From DASSUW01 sp036257565 (GTDB lineage: Bacteria > Actinomycetota > Thermoleophilia > Solirubrobacterales > Solirubrobacteraceae): a stretch of DNA of 64,000 nt. Of the stretch, positions 8,718 through 17,656 are shown piece after piece. The position numbers and the translations under genes were made by a program. The notes below the pieces were generated by a model. The model ran no database searches. It worked only from the letters and a program-made list of their open reading frames with translations, and was not told where the DNA came from. Each line of letters starts with the position of its first letter. Within the stretch, counting starts at the first letter, position 1. The stretch is from contig DATAFH010000085.1 in NCBI GenBank assembly GCA_036257565.1, positions 1-64,000 of the forward strand, given 5' to 3'.

Positions 8718-9914
8718 ATGCTTGCCCTCGTGAGGCGCACACGGCTGCTCGTCGCCGTCGCCGGGATCTCCTTGGTCGGCTGCGGCAGCGGCGGGCAGGA
8801 CGCCACGGCTCGCTCGACTCCCACTCCGACCTCATCCAGCGCCTCGCCGGCGCGGGCCGCCCCGGCGCCGCGTCCCGGTCTGCGCCTGAAGCGGATCGGC
8901 ACGTTCCGCAGTCCGGTGTACGTCACCGCGCCGCCCGGGGACCGGCGGCGGCTGTTCGTGGTCGAGCAGGGTGGCCGAGTGATGATCCAGCGCCGCGGCA
9001 GCACGCTCTCGCAGCCGTTCCTGGAGCTGACCGGCCGGATCTCGGCCGGTGGCGAGCGCGGCCTGCTGTCGCTCGCGTTCGCACCCGACTACGCGAGCAG
9101 CGGCCGCTTCTACGTGTACTACACGGCGCGCGACGGGGCGATCCGCATCGTCGAGTACCGGCGTAAGACGCGCAACCGCGCGGCGCGCGGCTCCGCGCGC
9201 GTGGTCCTCTCCCAGCCACACCCCGCCTCGAACCACAACGGCGGGCTGGTGCTGTTCGGCCCCGACCGGATGCTGTACGCGGGACTCGGTGACGGGGGAG
9301 GCGGCGGCGACCCCTTCAACAACGCCCAGGAACTCGGGACGGTGCTGGGGAAGATCATCCGCATCGACCCTCGGCGGCGCGGCGGCCGCCCGTACCGCAT
9401 TCCCCGCACGAACCCGTTCCGGGGGCAGTCGGGCGCGCGCGGCGAGGTCTTCGCGTACGGGCTGCGCAACCCGTGGCGGTTCGCGTTCATGCCGTCGGGT
9501 CGTATGGTCGTGGCGGACGTGGGGCAGAACGAGGTCGAGGAGGTCTCGATCGTCCCGGGGGCGGGCGCCAACCTCGGCTGGCGGGTCTACGAGGGTCGGC
9601 AGCGGTACACGGGCGGGAGCGCACCCGGTCATGTGGGGCCGGTCATCGAGCGCCTCCACGCCGACGGCAACTGCTCGATCACCGGCGGTGTCGTCGTGCG
9701 TGACCCGGTGCTGTCGTCGCTGCGTGGCCGGTACGTGTTCGGCGACTTCTGCCGCGGGCGGCTGGAGTCGGCGCGGCTTGCGGGCGGGCGTGCGCGCTCG
9801 GTGCGGACCCACAGCGTGTCGGTCTCGCAGCTGTCCTCCTTCGGGGAGGACGCTCGGCGCCGGGTCTACGCGACCTCGCTCGACGGGGCCGTCTACCGGC
9901 TCGTGCCGCGCTGA
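8718..9914 (+). CDS. PQQ-dependent sugar dehydrogenase lipoprotein (glucose/sorbosone dehydrogenase family)
   Basis: 398 residues. A signal peptide ends in the lipobox LVGC (ISLVGCGSGG), followed by a Ser/Thr/Pro/Ala linker to about residue 50, so it is probably a surface lipoprotein. The rest is a six-bladed propeller of the soluble glucose/sorbosone dehydrogenase family, with SNHNGG carrying the likely catalytic His and the NPWRFAF and DVGQNEVEE blade motifs. The family oxidises aldose sugars with PQQ; no PQQ synthesis genes are in view. A GTG at 8730 (start of VRRTRLLVAV) is an equally good start and leaves the hairpin upstream. Confidence 0.9.
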   Translation: MLALVRRTRLLVAVAGISLVGCGSGGQDATARSTPTPTSSSASPARAAPAPRPGLRLKRIGTFRSPVYVTAPPGDRRRLFVVEQGGRVMIQRRGSTLSQPFLELTGRISAGGERGLLSLAFAPDYASSGRFYVYYTARDGAIRIVEYRRKTRNRAARGSARVVLSQPHPASNHNGGLVLFGPDRMLYAGLGDGGGGGDPFNNAQELGTVLGKIIRIDPRRRGGRPYRIPRTNPFRGQSGARGEVFAYGLRNPWRFAFMPSGRMVVADVGQNEVEEVSIVPGAGANLGWRVYEGRQRYTGGSAPGHVGPVIERLHADGNCSITGGVVVRDPVLSSLRGRYVFGDFCRGRLESARLAGGRARSVRTHSVSVSQLSSFGEDARRRVYATSLDGAVYRLVPR

Positions 9915-9917
9915 AAC

Positions 9918-10625
9918 GTGAGTCTGGCGCCGCACGGCATCGCACTGGTTCGCGCCGACAACCCCGGCCCGCTGACGTTGAGCGGCACGAACACGTGGGT
10001 CGTCGGGCGGTGGGTGGTCGACCCCGGGCCGGCGCTGGACCAGCATCTCGACGCGGTCGCCGCCGTGGTGGCCGCGCGCGGGGGCGCCGAGGGGATCGCG
10101 CTCACCCACGACCACGCGGACCACGCGGAGGGCGTCGAGGGGCTGCGGGCGCGAGTGGGGACGGAGGTGCCGGTGGTGTCGGCTCGAGGCGGGGCGCGGG
10201 ACGGCGACCGCTTCGGACCGCTGCGCGTGCTCGCGCTGCCGGGCCACTCCGACGACCACGTCGCGTTCGTCGCGGAGCGGGCGGCGTTCTCCGGCGACGC
10301 GGTGCTCGGCGAGGGAAGCGTGTTCGTGGCGTCTGACCTGGCGGGCTACCTCGGGGGGCTCCGCCGCCTCCGCGCGCTGGACCTCGCGGTCCTCTGCCCC
10401 GGTCATGGGCCGCCGGTGTGGGACGTGGGCGCGAAGCTCGACGGCTACGTCGAGCACCGGCTCGACCGCGAGCGCCGGCTCGTCGCGGCCTTGGAGCGCG
10501 GACTGCGGACGGAGGACGAGCTGCTCGACGCGGCCTGGAGCGACGCCCCGCCGGCGCTCCGCGAGTTCGCAGCGATCTCGCTCCGCGCGCATCTCGAGAA
10601 GCTGCGGTCGGAGGGGCGGGCGTAG
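9918..10625 (+). CDS. Metallo-beta-lactamase-fold hydrolase (LACTB2-like)
   Basis: 235 residues from a GTG 3 bp after the previous stop, so co-transcribed with it. The zinc motif THDHADH (His64, His66, Asp68, His69) is complete, with later ligands in LPGHSDDH, FSGDAVLG and CPGHG. The region after about 175 (LERGLRTEDELLDAAWSDAP) is the winged-helix tail of LACTB2-like proteins. Such enzymes include RNases and thioester hydrolases; the substrate here is not predictable. The 61-bp repeat array starts about 45 bp after the stop. Confidence 0.85.
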   Translation: MSLAPHGIALVRADNPGPLTLSGTNTWVVGRWVVDPGPALDQHLDAVAAVVAARGGAEGIALTHDHADHAEGVEGLRARVGTEVPVVSARGGARDGDRFGPLRVLALPGHSDDHVAFVAERAAFSGDAVLGEGSVFVASDLAGYLGGLRRLRALDLAVLCPGHGPPVWDVGAKLDGYVEHRLDRERRLVAALERGLRTEDELLDAAWSDAPPALREFAAISLRAHLEKLRSEGRA

Positions 10626-10668
10626 GAACGTCGACGGTGACTCTGCGGCCGGCCCGGGCGTGGTGCGG

Positions 10669-11125
10669 GGTGTCGTGAACGGCGAACTGCGCTGGGTAGG
10701 GAGGCGAGGGAGCCGGCCGCGGCGGTGCACAGGTGGCCACTGGCGACGCGTTCGGCGGCCGGTTGGCCCGTTCTGCACCGCCCGCGATACATCAGTGGAC
10801 ACGCCCGAATCCGGTCCGGGGGGTTGGCCACTTGTGCACCACTTCGGTGCACAACCGGCCACGCGCGCCCCCGCGCGGGCGCCCGCTTGTCCACTTTGGT
10901 GCCGTCACGGCATACAGGTGCACACGCCCACTTCCCGGCGCGAGCCGCGTGTCCCCTTTGATGCCGTGACGGCACCCAACCGGCCACGCCCCCTCCGACG
11001 CCGGGCCGCGTGTCCCCTTTGCTCCCTACGCAGCCGCCGGTGACGTTCATCGGGGACCGACCGCCCGGCCAACACCCTCACCCTCCCTACCCAGCCGCCG
11101 TTGACGTTCGCCGGACTCACCGCCC
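10669..11125. repeat. Tandem array of a 61-62 bp intergenic repeat
   Basis: The 512-bp gap between two convergent genes is filled by this array. One end holds AACGGCGAACTGCGCTGGGT near 10680. Then come units starting about 10761, 10822, 10884, 10946 and 11007, each 61-62 bp and each with a short dyad such as GTGCACC/GGTGCAC or TGCCGT/ACGGCA. The right end carries two copies of CAGCCGCCG plus TGACGTTC, at 11031 and 11092, again 61 bp apart. No coding frame is convincing here. Related copies occur near 20.55, 30.0, 41.6 and 59.3 kb. Confidence 0.85.
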
Positions 11126-11137
11126 GTCCGGTGCCGG

Positions 11138-12133
11138 CTACGCGGTCGTCGGCGAGGCGGCCTCGGCGACCCGGCGGCGCGCGATCTCGGCGGCCGCGGC
11201 GAGCGGGGTGGTACCCGTGGCCTCTGCGTGGTCGAGGACCGTGCGGACGGTGTCGCCGACGGCTCGCACCCGCGTCTCGGCGCGGGCGGTGTCGTAGCCC
11301 TCGGGCTCGAGCTCGACGCTGATGTTCACCACGCCGCCCGCGTTCGCGACGAAGTCGGGCACCCACAGGATCCCGTGGTCGGCGAGCTGCGTGGCGACCG
11401 TCTCGTCGGTCAGCTGGTTGTTCGCGGCGCCGGCGATGGCGCGGGCGCGCAGGAGCGGCACCGTCTCGGCGCTCAGCACGCCGCCGAGCGCGCACGGGGC
11501 GAGAACGTCGACATCCGCAATCAGCGCGGAGTCAGGGTCCGTCCAGCGGGCGCCGAGCCGGTGGGCGAGGTCGCGGGGGCGTTCGTCGATGTCGGCGAGC
11601 ACGAGGTCGGCGCCGCCCTCGGCGAGCAGCTCGGCCAGGCGGCCGCCGACGCTGCCTACGCCGACCACCGCGACGCTGCGGCCGGCGAGCGACGAGCTCC
11701 CGAAGACCCGCTCGCACGCAACGCGGATCGCCGCCTCGACGCCGAGCGCGGTCCACGGGCTCGGATCGCCCGAGCCGCCGCGGTCCACACCCAGTCCGGT
11801 GACGTGCGGCGTCGTCTCCGCGATCACCTCCATGTCGGGCTCCGAGGTGCCCACGTCTTCGGCGGTGAGGTAGTCGCCGTCGAGCGTCGCGACCGTCTCG
11901 CCGAAGTCGAGCAGCACGGCTCGGCGCTCGTCGCCGGTCGGCGGCGCCGATCCCTCGGGCAGCATGATCACGCCCTTGCCACCGCCCAGCGGCAGCCCGG
12001 CGACCGCAGACTTGAACGTCATCGCGCGGGAAAGCCGCAGCGAGTCGCGCACCGCCGCGCGCGAGTCGGCGTACGTCCACATCCGGCAGCCGCCCAGCGA
12101 CGGGCCGCGCGCCGTCGAGTGCACGGCGACCAT
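11138..12133 (-). CDS. Glu/Leu/Phe/Val dehydrogenase
   Basis: 331 residues from the first ATG. An NAD(P)-dependent amino-acid dehydrogenase that deaminates a branched-chain or aromatic amino acid. GPSLGGCRMW and the catalytic lysine region LPLGGGKGVI are intact, as is the nucleotide motif VVGVGSVGGRLAELL. Leu/Phe/Val dehydrogenases (about 350 residues) fit better than GluDH. Family-like sequence (VHFPEPLDHEALHVQRGRRS) runs about 25 codons upstream of this ATG in frame, with no ATG, GTG or TTG before a stop; the true start may be a rare codon near 12208. It follows the sigma-factor gene on the same strand. Confidence 0.88.
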   Translation of the reverse strand: MVAVHSTARGPSLGGCRMWTYADSRAAVRDSLRLSRAMTFKSAVAGLPLGGGKGVIMLPEGSAPPTGDERRAVLLDFGETVATLDGDYLTAEDVGTSEPDMEVIAETTPHVTGLGVDRGGSGDPSPWTALGVEAAIRVACERVFGSSSLAGRSVAVVGVGSVGGRLAELLAEGGADLVLADIDERPRDLAHRLGARWTDPDSALIADVDVLAPCALGGVLSAETVPLLRARAIAGAANNQLTDETVATQLADHGILWVPDFVANAGGVVNISVELEPEGYDTARAETRVRAVGDTVRTVLDHAEATGTTPLAAAAEIARRRVAEAASPTTA

Positions 12134-12225
12134 CGTGTAGAGGCCGGATCGCCGCCCCCGCTGGACGTGCAGCGCCTCGTGGTCGAGCGGTTCGGGAAAA
12201 TGGACGATGGCCGCGAGGGTAGCGG

Positions 12226-13857
12226 TCAGCGCTCAGACGGCGGTGGCGCCTCTGCTGCCGGCACGGCGGTGGGAGCGGCCGGTGCCGCCTCGGTGTCGGG
12301 GTCCGGCTGCTCGGCAACGGAGCCGACCGGCGACGCCTCCTCGGCCGTCGGTCCGGGGGCCACAGCTTCGTCGTCGACGGCCGGCAGCGGCTCCTCGGCG
12401 GGAGGCGCCTGAGCGCCGCCGCTCTTGCCCGATGCGAGCAGCGGCTCGGAGTCCTCGGGGACCGGCTCGGCGGTCGGCTCGGCCTGCGGCGGTGCGGGCT
12501 CGTCGGCCGCGGCCGGCGCCGCCGCCTGCGTCTCGCGAGCAGGCCGTGTGCGCGCCGGCGAAGCGAGCGCCGGACCGGTCGCCGCCACCTTCGCCACGCG
12601 CGCGGGCGGATCCGCGGGAGGCCGCTCCCGGACCCGCTCCTTCACCTCCACCGCACCACCCGCGCCGAGCGCCGCCGTGCAGACCACGGCCGCGACCTTG
12701 CACGCCCCGAAGGTGACCGCGCCGCCGGCCGCGGAACCACCGACCGCCGCCGCGGCGCCGCCGACCGTCGCCACGCCACCACCGACGGTCACCGCAGTTC
12801 CGCCACCCGCCGCAGCTCCGCCGCCGACGGTGGCCGCACCGCCACCGATTGTCGCCGCGCCTCCGCCGGTCGCCGCAGCTCCGCCACCAAGCGTGGCCGC
12901 GCCGCCGCCAACGGTGGCCGCGCCGCCGCCGATTGTCGCCGCGCCTCCGCCGGTCGCCGCAGCTCCGCCTCCAACCGTGGCCGCCCCGCCGGTTGCCGCT
13001 GCGCCGGTTCCCGTCGTCGCGGCTCCGCCTCCCGTGGTGGCCGAGCCGCCGGAGCCGAGCCCGATGAGCTTCGCGGCCACGAGGGCGAGTGGGCCTGCGT
13101 TGAGGGCGGCGAAGGAACGGCGGACTCCTCTGAGGGCGGTGCGGTATTCGCGGCAGCCGCAGCAGTGGCGCATGTGCCGGCGCGCGCGAGCGGAGGCCTT
13201 GACACCGCGGTCGTAGCTGCCCATCAAATCGGCGCGGATGTCCTCGCAGTCGGCGTCGCGCGCCTCGGCCGCCTCCACGAGCCCGACCCGCGCCCGCACG
13301 AGCAAGGACTTGACCGCGGGAACGGTGACGTCGAGCGTCGCGGCGAGGTCCACGTACGACATGCCGTCCATCTCGCGCATCAGCAGGGCCGAGCGCTGCT
13401 GCTCGGGCAGGCGGCCCACGTCCTCGACCAGCCGCGCGAGGTCCTCGCGGCGCTGTGCCTCCTCGATCGGGTCGCGCAGCGGCTTCCGGGACAACTCGAA
13501 GACGTCGGCCGCCGGCGGCACCGGGCGGCGCAGGTGGTCGATGCAGCGGTTGTGCGCGACCCGGTAGAGCCACGCCCGCAGGTTCACCTCGCGCGTGTCG
13601 GCGCGCAGCGCCCCGTACGCTCGTACGAACACGTCCTGGAGCAGGTCCTCCGCGTCCTGTCGCGGCCCCGCCCATAGCATCTGCCGCACGTACGCGAACA
13701 GGCGCTGGCGGTAGCGGTCGTGGATGACGCGGAACGCCTCGTCGTTGCCGGCGCGGAACAGCGCGATGAGCTGATCGTCCGTGCGCAGGCGCAGCAGCGG
13801 CACCCCGAGCGGCCGGCGAGCGGCTCCGGCCGGTGCGCGAACTGCTGACGCTTCCAC
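12226..13857 (-). CDS. ECF sigma factor fused to zinc anti-sigma motif, glycine heptads and membrane segment
   Basis: 543 residues from GTG 13857. Sigma region 2 spans about 27-112 (DAEDLLQDVFVRAYGAL) and region 4 about 135-190 (PEQQRSALLMREMDGMSYVD). His228-x3-Cys232-x2-Cys235 is the zinc motif of ZAS anti-sigma domains. Residues about 264-375 are some thirteen GGGAATx heptads, then a hydrophobic stretch (about 381-403) that could cross the membrane. The last 140 residues are a Pro/Ala/Glu-rich tail. ECF proteins with C-terminal extensions are known; this reads as a sigma factor tethered and held by its own extension (inference). A longer frame upstream of GTG 13857 looks non-coding. Confidence 0.85.
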   Translation of the reverse strand: MEASAVRAPAGAARRPLGVPLLRLRTDDQLIALFRAGNDEAFRVIHDRYRQRLFAYVRQMLWAGPRQDAEDLLQDVFVRAYGALRADTREVNLRAWLYRVAHNRCIDHLRRPVPPAADVFELSRKPLRDPIEEAQRREDLARLVEDVGRLPEQQRSALLMREMDGMSYVDLAATLDVTVPAVKSLLVRARVGLVEAAEARDADCEDIRADLMGSYDRGVKASARARRHMRHCCGCREYRTALRGVRRSFAALNAGPLALVAAKLIGLGSGGSATTGGGAATTGTGAAATGGAATVGGGAAATGGGAATIGGGAATVGGGAATLGGGAAATGGGAATIGGGAATVGGGAAAGGGTAVTVGGGVATVGGAAAAVGGSAAGGAVTFGACKVAAVVCTAALGAGGAVEVKERVRERPPADPPARVAKVAATGPALASPARTRPARETQAAAPAAADEPAPPQAEPTAEPVPEDSEPLLASGKSGGAQAPPAEEPLPAVDDEAVAPGPTAEEASPVGSVAEQPDPDTEAAPAAPTAVPAAEAPPPSER

Positions 13858-13940
13858 CCGCTGACTCCGTTCCTCGACTGCAGTCTCGGCGACTCTAACG
13901 ACCCGGGCGGGCGAAGTTGCCGTGTTAACTAACCCGTGGG

Positions 13941-14354
13941 GTGCGCGAACGACTCGATATCCGACCGGGGGTCGCCATCCCGCTCGACGAGGTCGAGCTG
14001 CGCACGAGCCGCTCCTCAGGGCCTGGCGGTCAGCACGCGAACGTGACGGCATCCCGCGTGGAGGCGGTGTTCGACGTGCACGCCTCGGAGGCGCTCGACG
14101 ACGCCCAGAAGACCCGCATCGCCGCCCGCCTCGGGTCGCGCGTGACCGCCGCGGCCCAGGACACGCGGTCGCAGATGCGCAACCGCGAGCTGGCGCTCGA
14201 CCGCCTCGCGAACCGCCTCGGAGCAGCCCTCGAGGTGAGTCGCCCCCGCCGCGCCACCCGGCCCACGGCCGCAGCCAAGCGACGCCGCATGGAGGCCAAG
14301 CGACGGCGCGGCGACGTCAAGCGAGCGCGACGCCGCCCGGCCGCCGAGGACTGA
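13941..14354 (+). CDS. arfB: Peptidyl-tRNA hydrolase ArfB-like (ribosome rescue)
   Basis: 137 residues from a GTG, divergent from the sigma gene. A stand-alone class-I release-factor catalytic domain: SSGPGGQHANVTASRVE holds the GGQ loop (Gly29-Gly30-Gln31) that cleaves peptidyl-tRNA on stalled ribosomes. The C-terminal tail (AKRRRMEAKRRRGDVKRARR) is strongly basic, as expected for the helix that enters the empty mRNA channel. Length fits ArfB/YaeJ (about 140), not full RF1/RF2. Confidence 0.92.
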   Translation: MRERLDIRPGVAIPLDEVELRTSRSSGPGGQHANVTASRVEAVFDVHASEALDDAQKTRIAARLGSRVTAAAQDTRSQMRNRELALDRLANRLGAALEVSRPRRATRPTAAAKRRRMEAKRRRGDVKRARRRPAAED

Positions 14355-14405
14355 CGCTCGAAACTCCGCAAGCTAGGATCGGCCGCGGGAAGAGGAGGCA
14401 CCACG

Positions 14406-15401
14406 TTGGCGAACCGGACTCTCATGCTCCTGCTCGGCACGGCGCTAGCCCTGCTGGCGGCCGCCCCCGCGCAGGCAAGACTCGTATACGTCAAGGGCGC
14501 AGCGTCGCTGAGCCCGATGGTCTTCGTCGCGAACGACGACGGCTCGAGACCGCACGAGCTCGGCCCCGGGCACTCGCCGACGATCTCCGAGAACGGCCGG
14601 TGGGTGGCGTGGGTGAAGCCCGGCTCGCCGGACCGCGTCGTCATCCGGCGCGCCGACCGTCGCGGGCCGGCCCGCCGCGTCGGCACCGGCACCGAGTTCG
14701 GCGAGCTGCGCTTCTCGCCGGACTCGAGGCTGCTCGCCACTGTGCGCGACAAGCGTCTGCGCGTGTACCGGATCCGCAAGCGCGAGGAGATCCGCACGGC
14801 GCGCGGCCACATGCGCGGCGTCTCGTTCTCGCCGGACTCGAGGACGCTCGTCTACGGCAAGGCCAAGCGCGGTGACTTCGACGCCCCCACGGACCTCTTC
14901 ACCGCACAGCCGGACGGCGACGGCCGCGCGCGGATCACCCGCGACCGGCGCTCGCTGAACCCGCTGTGGGGCCCGCTCGGGATCGTGCACGACCGCCAGC
15001 GCTGGCGCCAGGGCGACGCGCCGGCGTACAACGTGTTCGAGATCCAGCCCGACGGCGGCGGCTTCCGCCAGATCACGAAGCTGACGATCCCGAGCCTGGT
15101 GAGCGGCCTGATCCCGCTCGAGCTCAACGCCAACGGCGCCCGCTTGCTCGCCAACTTCGTCGGCCAGGACACGACCGTCGGCTTCCGCGTCAACACGCGG
15201 TCGGGGAGCGTCAAGTCGCTCGACTCGGACTTCGAGAACGGCTTCGTCGCCGCCGACCTCACCGACGATGGGCGCACGGTGCTCGGCCATACCGGTGGGC
15301 CGGATCCGGGTCGCCGCCACAACGTGGTGATGATGCCCTACCGGGGCGGCGAGCAGAAGGTGCTGGTGCGGCGCGCCATGTCGCCGGACTGGAGCCGCTG
15401 A
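14406..15401 (+). CDS. Secreted WD40/TolB-like beta-propeller protein
   Basis: 331 residues from a TTG that follows AGGAGG (14392-14397) at ideal spacing, which decides the start. The signal peptide (LMLLLGTALALLAAAPAQA) ends near residue 24. The mature part shows repeated propeller blades such as FSPDSRLLATVR and FSPDSRTLVYGK, and ISENGRWVAWV, typical of PD40/TolB-like repeats. No lipobox, so probably secreted or loosely wall-bound. Function unknown; such proteins usually bind partners rather than catalyse. Its stop lies close to the E1 gene downstream. Confidence 0.8.
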   Translation: MANRTLMLLLGTALALLAAAPAQARLVYVKGAASLSPMVFVANDDGSRPHELGPGHSPTISENGRWVAWVKPGSPDRVVIRRADRRGPARRVGTGTEFGELRFSPDSRLLATVRDKRLRVYRIRKREEIRTARGHMRGVSFSPDSRTLVYGKAKRGDFDAPTDLFTAQPDGDGRARITRDRRSLNPLWGPLGIVHDRQRWRQGDAPAYNVFEIQPDGGGFRQITKLTIPSLVSGLIPLELNANGARLLANFVGQDTTVGFRVNTRSGSVKSLDSDFENGFVAADLTDDGRTVLGHTGGPDPGRRHNVVMMPYRGGEQKVLVRRAMSPDWSR

Positions 15402-15484
15402 TCGCACCTGGCTCGCCATCCGGGCTCACCGCCGCTTCGCTAGCGCCGGCGTCGCCCGAGCTGGATCTCGCGGTCCTCGACCGC

Positions 15485-17656
15485 GTGCAGCGTCGTGTGC
15501 TGTGGCTGGCGGCTGCGATCGTGCACCATGCGAATCGCATCAGGCCGAACGCGTCGGGCGTGAAGGTGGGCGGCCATCAGGCGTCGAGCGCCTCGATGGT
15601 GTCGCTGATGACGGCGCTGTGGTTCGCGGTCCTCGAGGCGCCGGACCGCGTGAGCGTGAAGCCGCACGCGTCGCCGGTGCTGCACGCGATCAACTACCTG
15701 CTCGGGCGACTGGATCGCGAGTACCTGGCCACGCTGCGCCAGTTCGGCGGATTGCAGTCGTATCCGTCGCGCACGAAGGATCCCGATCCGGTGGACTACT
15801 CGACCGGCTCGGTGGGCATCGGGGCGACGGCGCCGATCTGGGGCGCGCTCGCGCATCGCTACGTGGCCGGCCATTTCGACGTCCCGGTGGGCGGCCGTCA
15901 GATCGCGCTGATCGGCGACGCCGAGCTGGATGAGGGCGCGATCTGGGAGGCGATCGCCGACCCGATGGTGGCCCGGCTCGGCGAGGTGATGTGGGTGGTG
16001 GACCTCAACCGCCAGTCGCTGGACCGCGTGGTTCCCGACATCGCCGCCGGGCGGCTTGCGGCGATGTTCGAGGCCGCCGGGTGGCACGTGGAGATGGTCA
16101 AGTACGGGCCGCGGTTGCGGCGGTTGCCCGAGCTGCGCGAGCGGATCGACGCGATGCCCAACGAGGAGTATCAGCGTCTGCTGCGCGCGGATGCGGGGGA
16201 GCTGCGGCGCCGGCTGGAGGTGGGCGTGCTGCCCGGCGGCGACGCCGAGCTGCTGACCGCGTTCCGTGACCTCGGCGGGCACGACCTGGGGACGTTGATC
16301 GCGGGGTTCCGGGCGGCCGATGAGGTACGCGACCGCCCGAGCATCGTGTTCGCGTACACGATCAAGGGCTGGCGGTTGCCGACCGAGGGCCACCCTGCCA
16401 ACCACTCGGCGCTGCTGTCGGTCGAGCAGTTCGCGGAGCTGGCCGAGGCGCTGGGGACCGACGCGGACGACCCGTGGGCCGCCTTTGACGAGGACTCGCC
16501 GGAGGCGCGGCTGTGCGCCGACGCCGCCGCGCGGCTTGCTCGCGAGCCGACCAAGCTGCGCGAACCGCCGGCCGTGCCTGCCACGCTCGGTCGCGAGCAT
16601 CGCGGCCGCGAGTCGACCCAGCAGGCGTTCGGGCGCTTCTGGGTCGACCTCGAGCGCGAGGCACCCGAGGTGGCCGAACGGGTGGTCACCGTGTCGCCCG
16701 ATGTGGGCACGTCGACGAACCTGGGTGGCTGGATCAACAAGACCGGCATCTGGTCGGTCGGCGAGCGGATCGACTGGTTCGCGGATGACACCGACACGCT
16801 GGTGCGCTGGCGCGAGAGCGACCACGGCCGGCACATCGAGCTCGGCATCGCCGAGGTCAACCTCGTCGGGTTGCTCGGCGAGCTGGGCGCGACGTGGTCG
16901 CGCGACGGGCAGCCGCTGCTGCCGGTGGGCACCATCTACGACCCGTTCCTGGCGCGTGCGTTGGAGCCGTGGTCGTTCGGCATCTACGCCGGCGGCCAGT
17001 CGATCCTGGTTGGGACGCCGAGCGGCGTCACGCTCGGGCCGGAGGGCGGCGCGCACCAGTCGGTGGTCACGCCGTCGATCGGGATCGAGCAGCCCGGTTG
17101 CGTTGCGTGGGAGCCGGCCTTCGGGCGCGACTTCGAGTGGACGTTCCTGCACGCCCTCTCGCGCCTCGGGCGCCCCGACGGCGAGGCCGCGTACTTCCGG
17201 CTCTCCACGCGGCCCGTGGACCAGTCGCTGGCCGGCGATCCGCCGCGCGAGCAGGTCCTCGGCGGCGGCTACCGGCTGCGCGACGGCTCGCGGCTGGTGA
17301 TCGTGGTGATGGGCGCGCTGGTGCCGGAGGCGATGGACGCCGCCGAGGAGCTGGGCGCCGAGGTCGTCTGCATCACAAGCGCCGACGTGCTGTTCCGCGC
17401 CTTCCAGGCTCGCGCAGGATTGAGCGACGGCGACCCGTGGATCCTCGACGAGCTGTTCCCCGAGCCGCGGCCGATCGTCTCGCTGCTCGACGGCCACCCG
17501 CACACGCTGTCCTTCCTGGGCGCCGTGCACGGCGTGCCGATGACGTGCCTCGGCGTCCAGCGATTCGGCCAGTCCGGCGACCTCGCCGAGCTCTACGAGC
17601 ACCATCAGATCGACGCCGAGGCCGTGATCGGCGCCGCGCTGGACCTCGTGGCGTAG
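15485..17656 (+). CDS. AceE-like thiamine-diphosphate dehydrogenase E1 / transketolase-family protein
   Basis: 723 residues from GTG 15485. It matches the homodimeric AceE architecture but is shorter (AceE about 890). VKVGGHQASSASMVSLMTAL opens the ThDP domain, GDAELDEGAIWEA (144-150 on) with DLNRQSLDRV is the ThDP/Mg motif, and GVTLGPEGGAHQSVVTPSIG lies in the central pyrimidine domain. The 2-oxoacid is unknown; no E2 or E3 gene is nearby. Family-like residues (SPELDLAVLD) continue upstream of the GTG with no standard start back to the previous stop at 15401, so the real start may be nearer 15400. It overlaps the oxidase gene by one base. Confidence 0.85.
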   Translation: MQRRVLWLAAAIVHHANRIRPNASGVKVGGHQASSASMVSLMTALWFAVLEAPDRVSVKPHASPVLHAINYLLGRLDREYLATLRQFGGLQSYPSRTKDPDPVDYSTGSVGIGATAPIWGALAHRYVAGHFDVPVGGRQIALIGDAELDEGAIWEAIADPMVARLGEVMWVVDLNRQSLDRVVPDIAAGRLAAMFEAAGWHVEMVKYGPRLRRLPELRERIDAMPNEEYQRLLRADAGELRRRLEVGVLPGGDAELLTAFRDLGGHDLGTLIAGFRAADEVRDRPSIVFAYTIKGWRLPTEGHPANHSALLSVEQFAELAEALGTDADDPWAAFDEDSPEARLCADAAARLAREPTKLREPPAVPATLGREHRGRESTQQAFGRFWVDLEREAPEVAERVVTVSPDVGTSTNLGGWINKTGIWSVGERIDWFADDTDTLVRWRESDHGRHIELGIAEVNLVGLLGELGATWSRDGQPLLPVGTIYDPFLARALEPWSFGIYAGGQSILVGTPSGVTLGPEGGAHQSVVTPSIGIEQPGCVAWEPAFGRDFEWTFLHALSRLGRPDGEAAYFRLSTRPVDQSLAGDPPREQVLGGGYRLRDGSRLVIVVMGALVPEAMDAAEELGAEVVCITSADVLFRAFQARAGLSDGDPWILDELFPEPRPIVSLLDGHPHTLSFLGAVHGVPMTCLGVQRFGQSGDLAELYEHHQIDAEAVIGAALDLVA

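Noticed and set aside
12770..13060. Regular repeats at DNA level resembling a CRISPR or satellite
   Set aside because: They are in-frame codons of the glycine heptads of the sigma-factor fusion.
12226..14052. Longer sigma-factor frame starting at 14052
   Set aside because: The extra 65 residues are Arg/Pro-rich, overlap arfB and look non-coding; GTG 13857 fits better.
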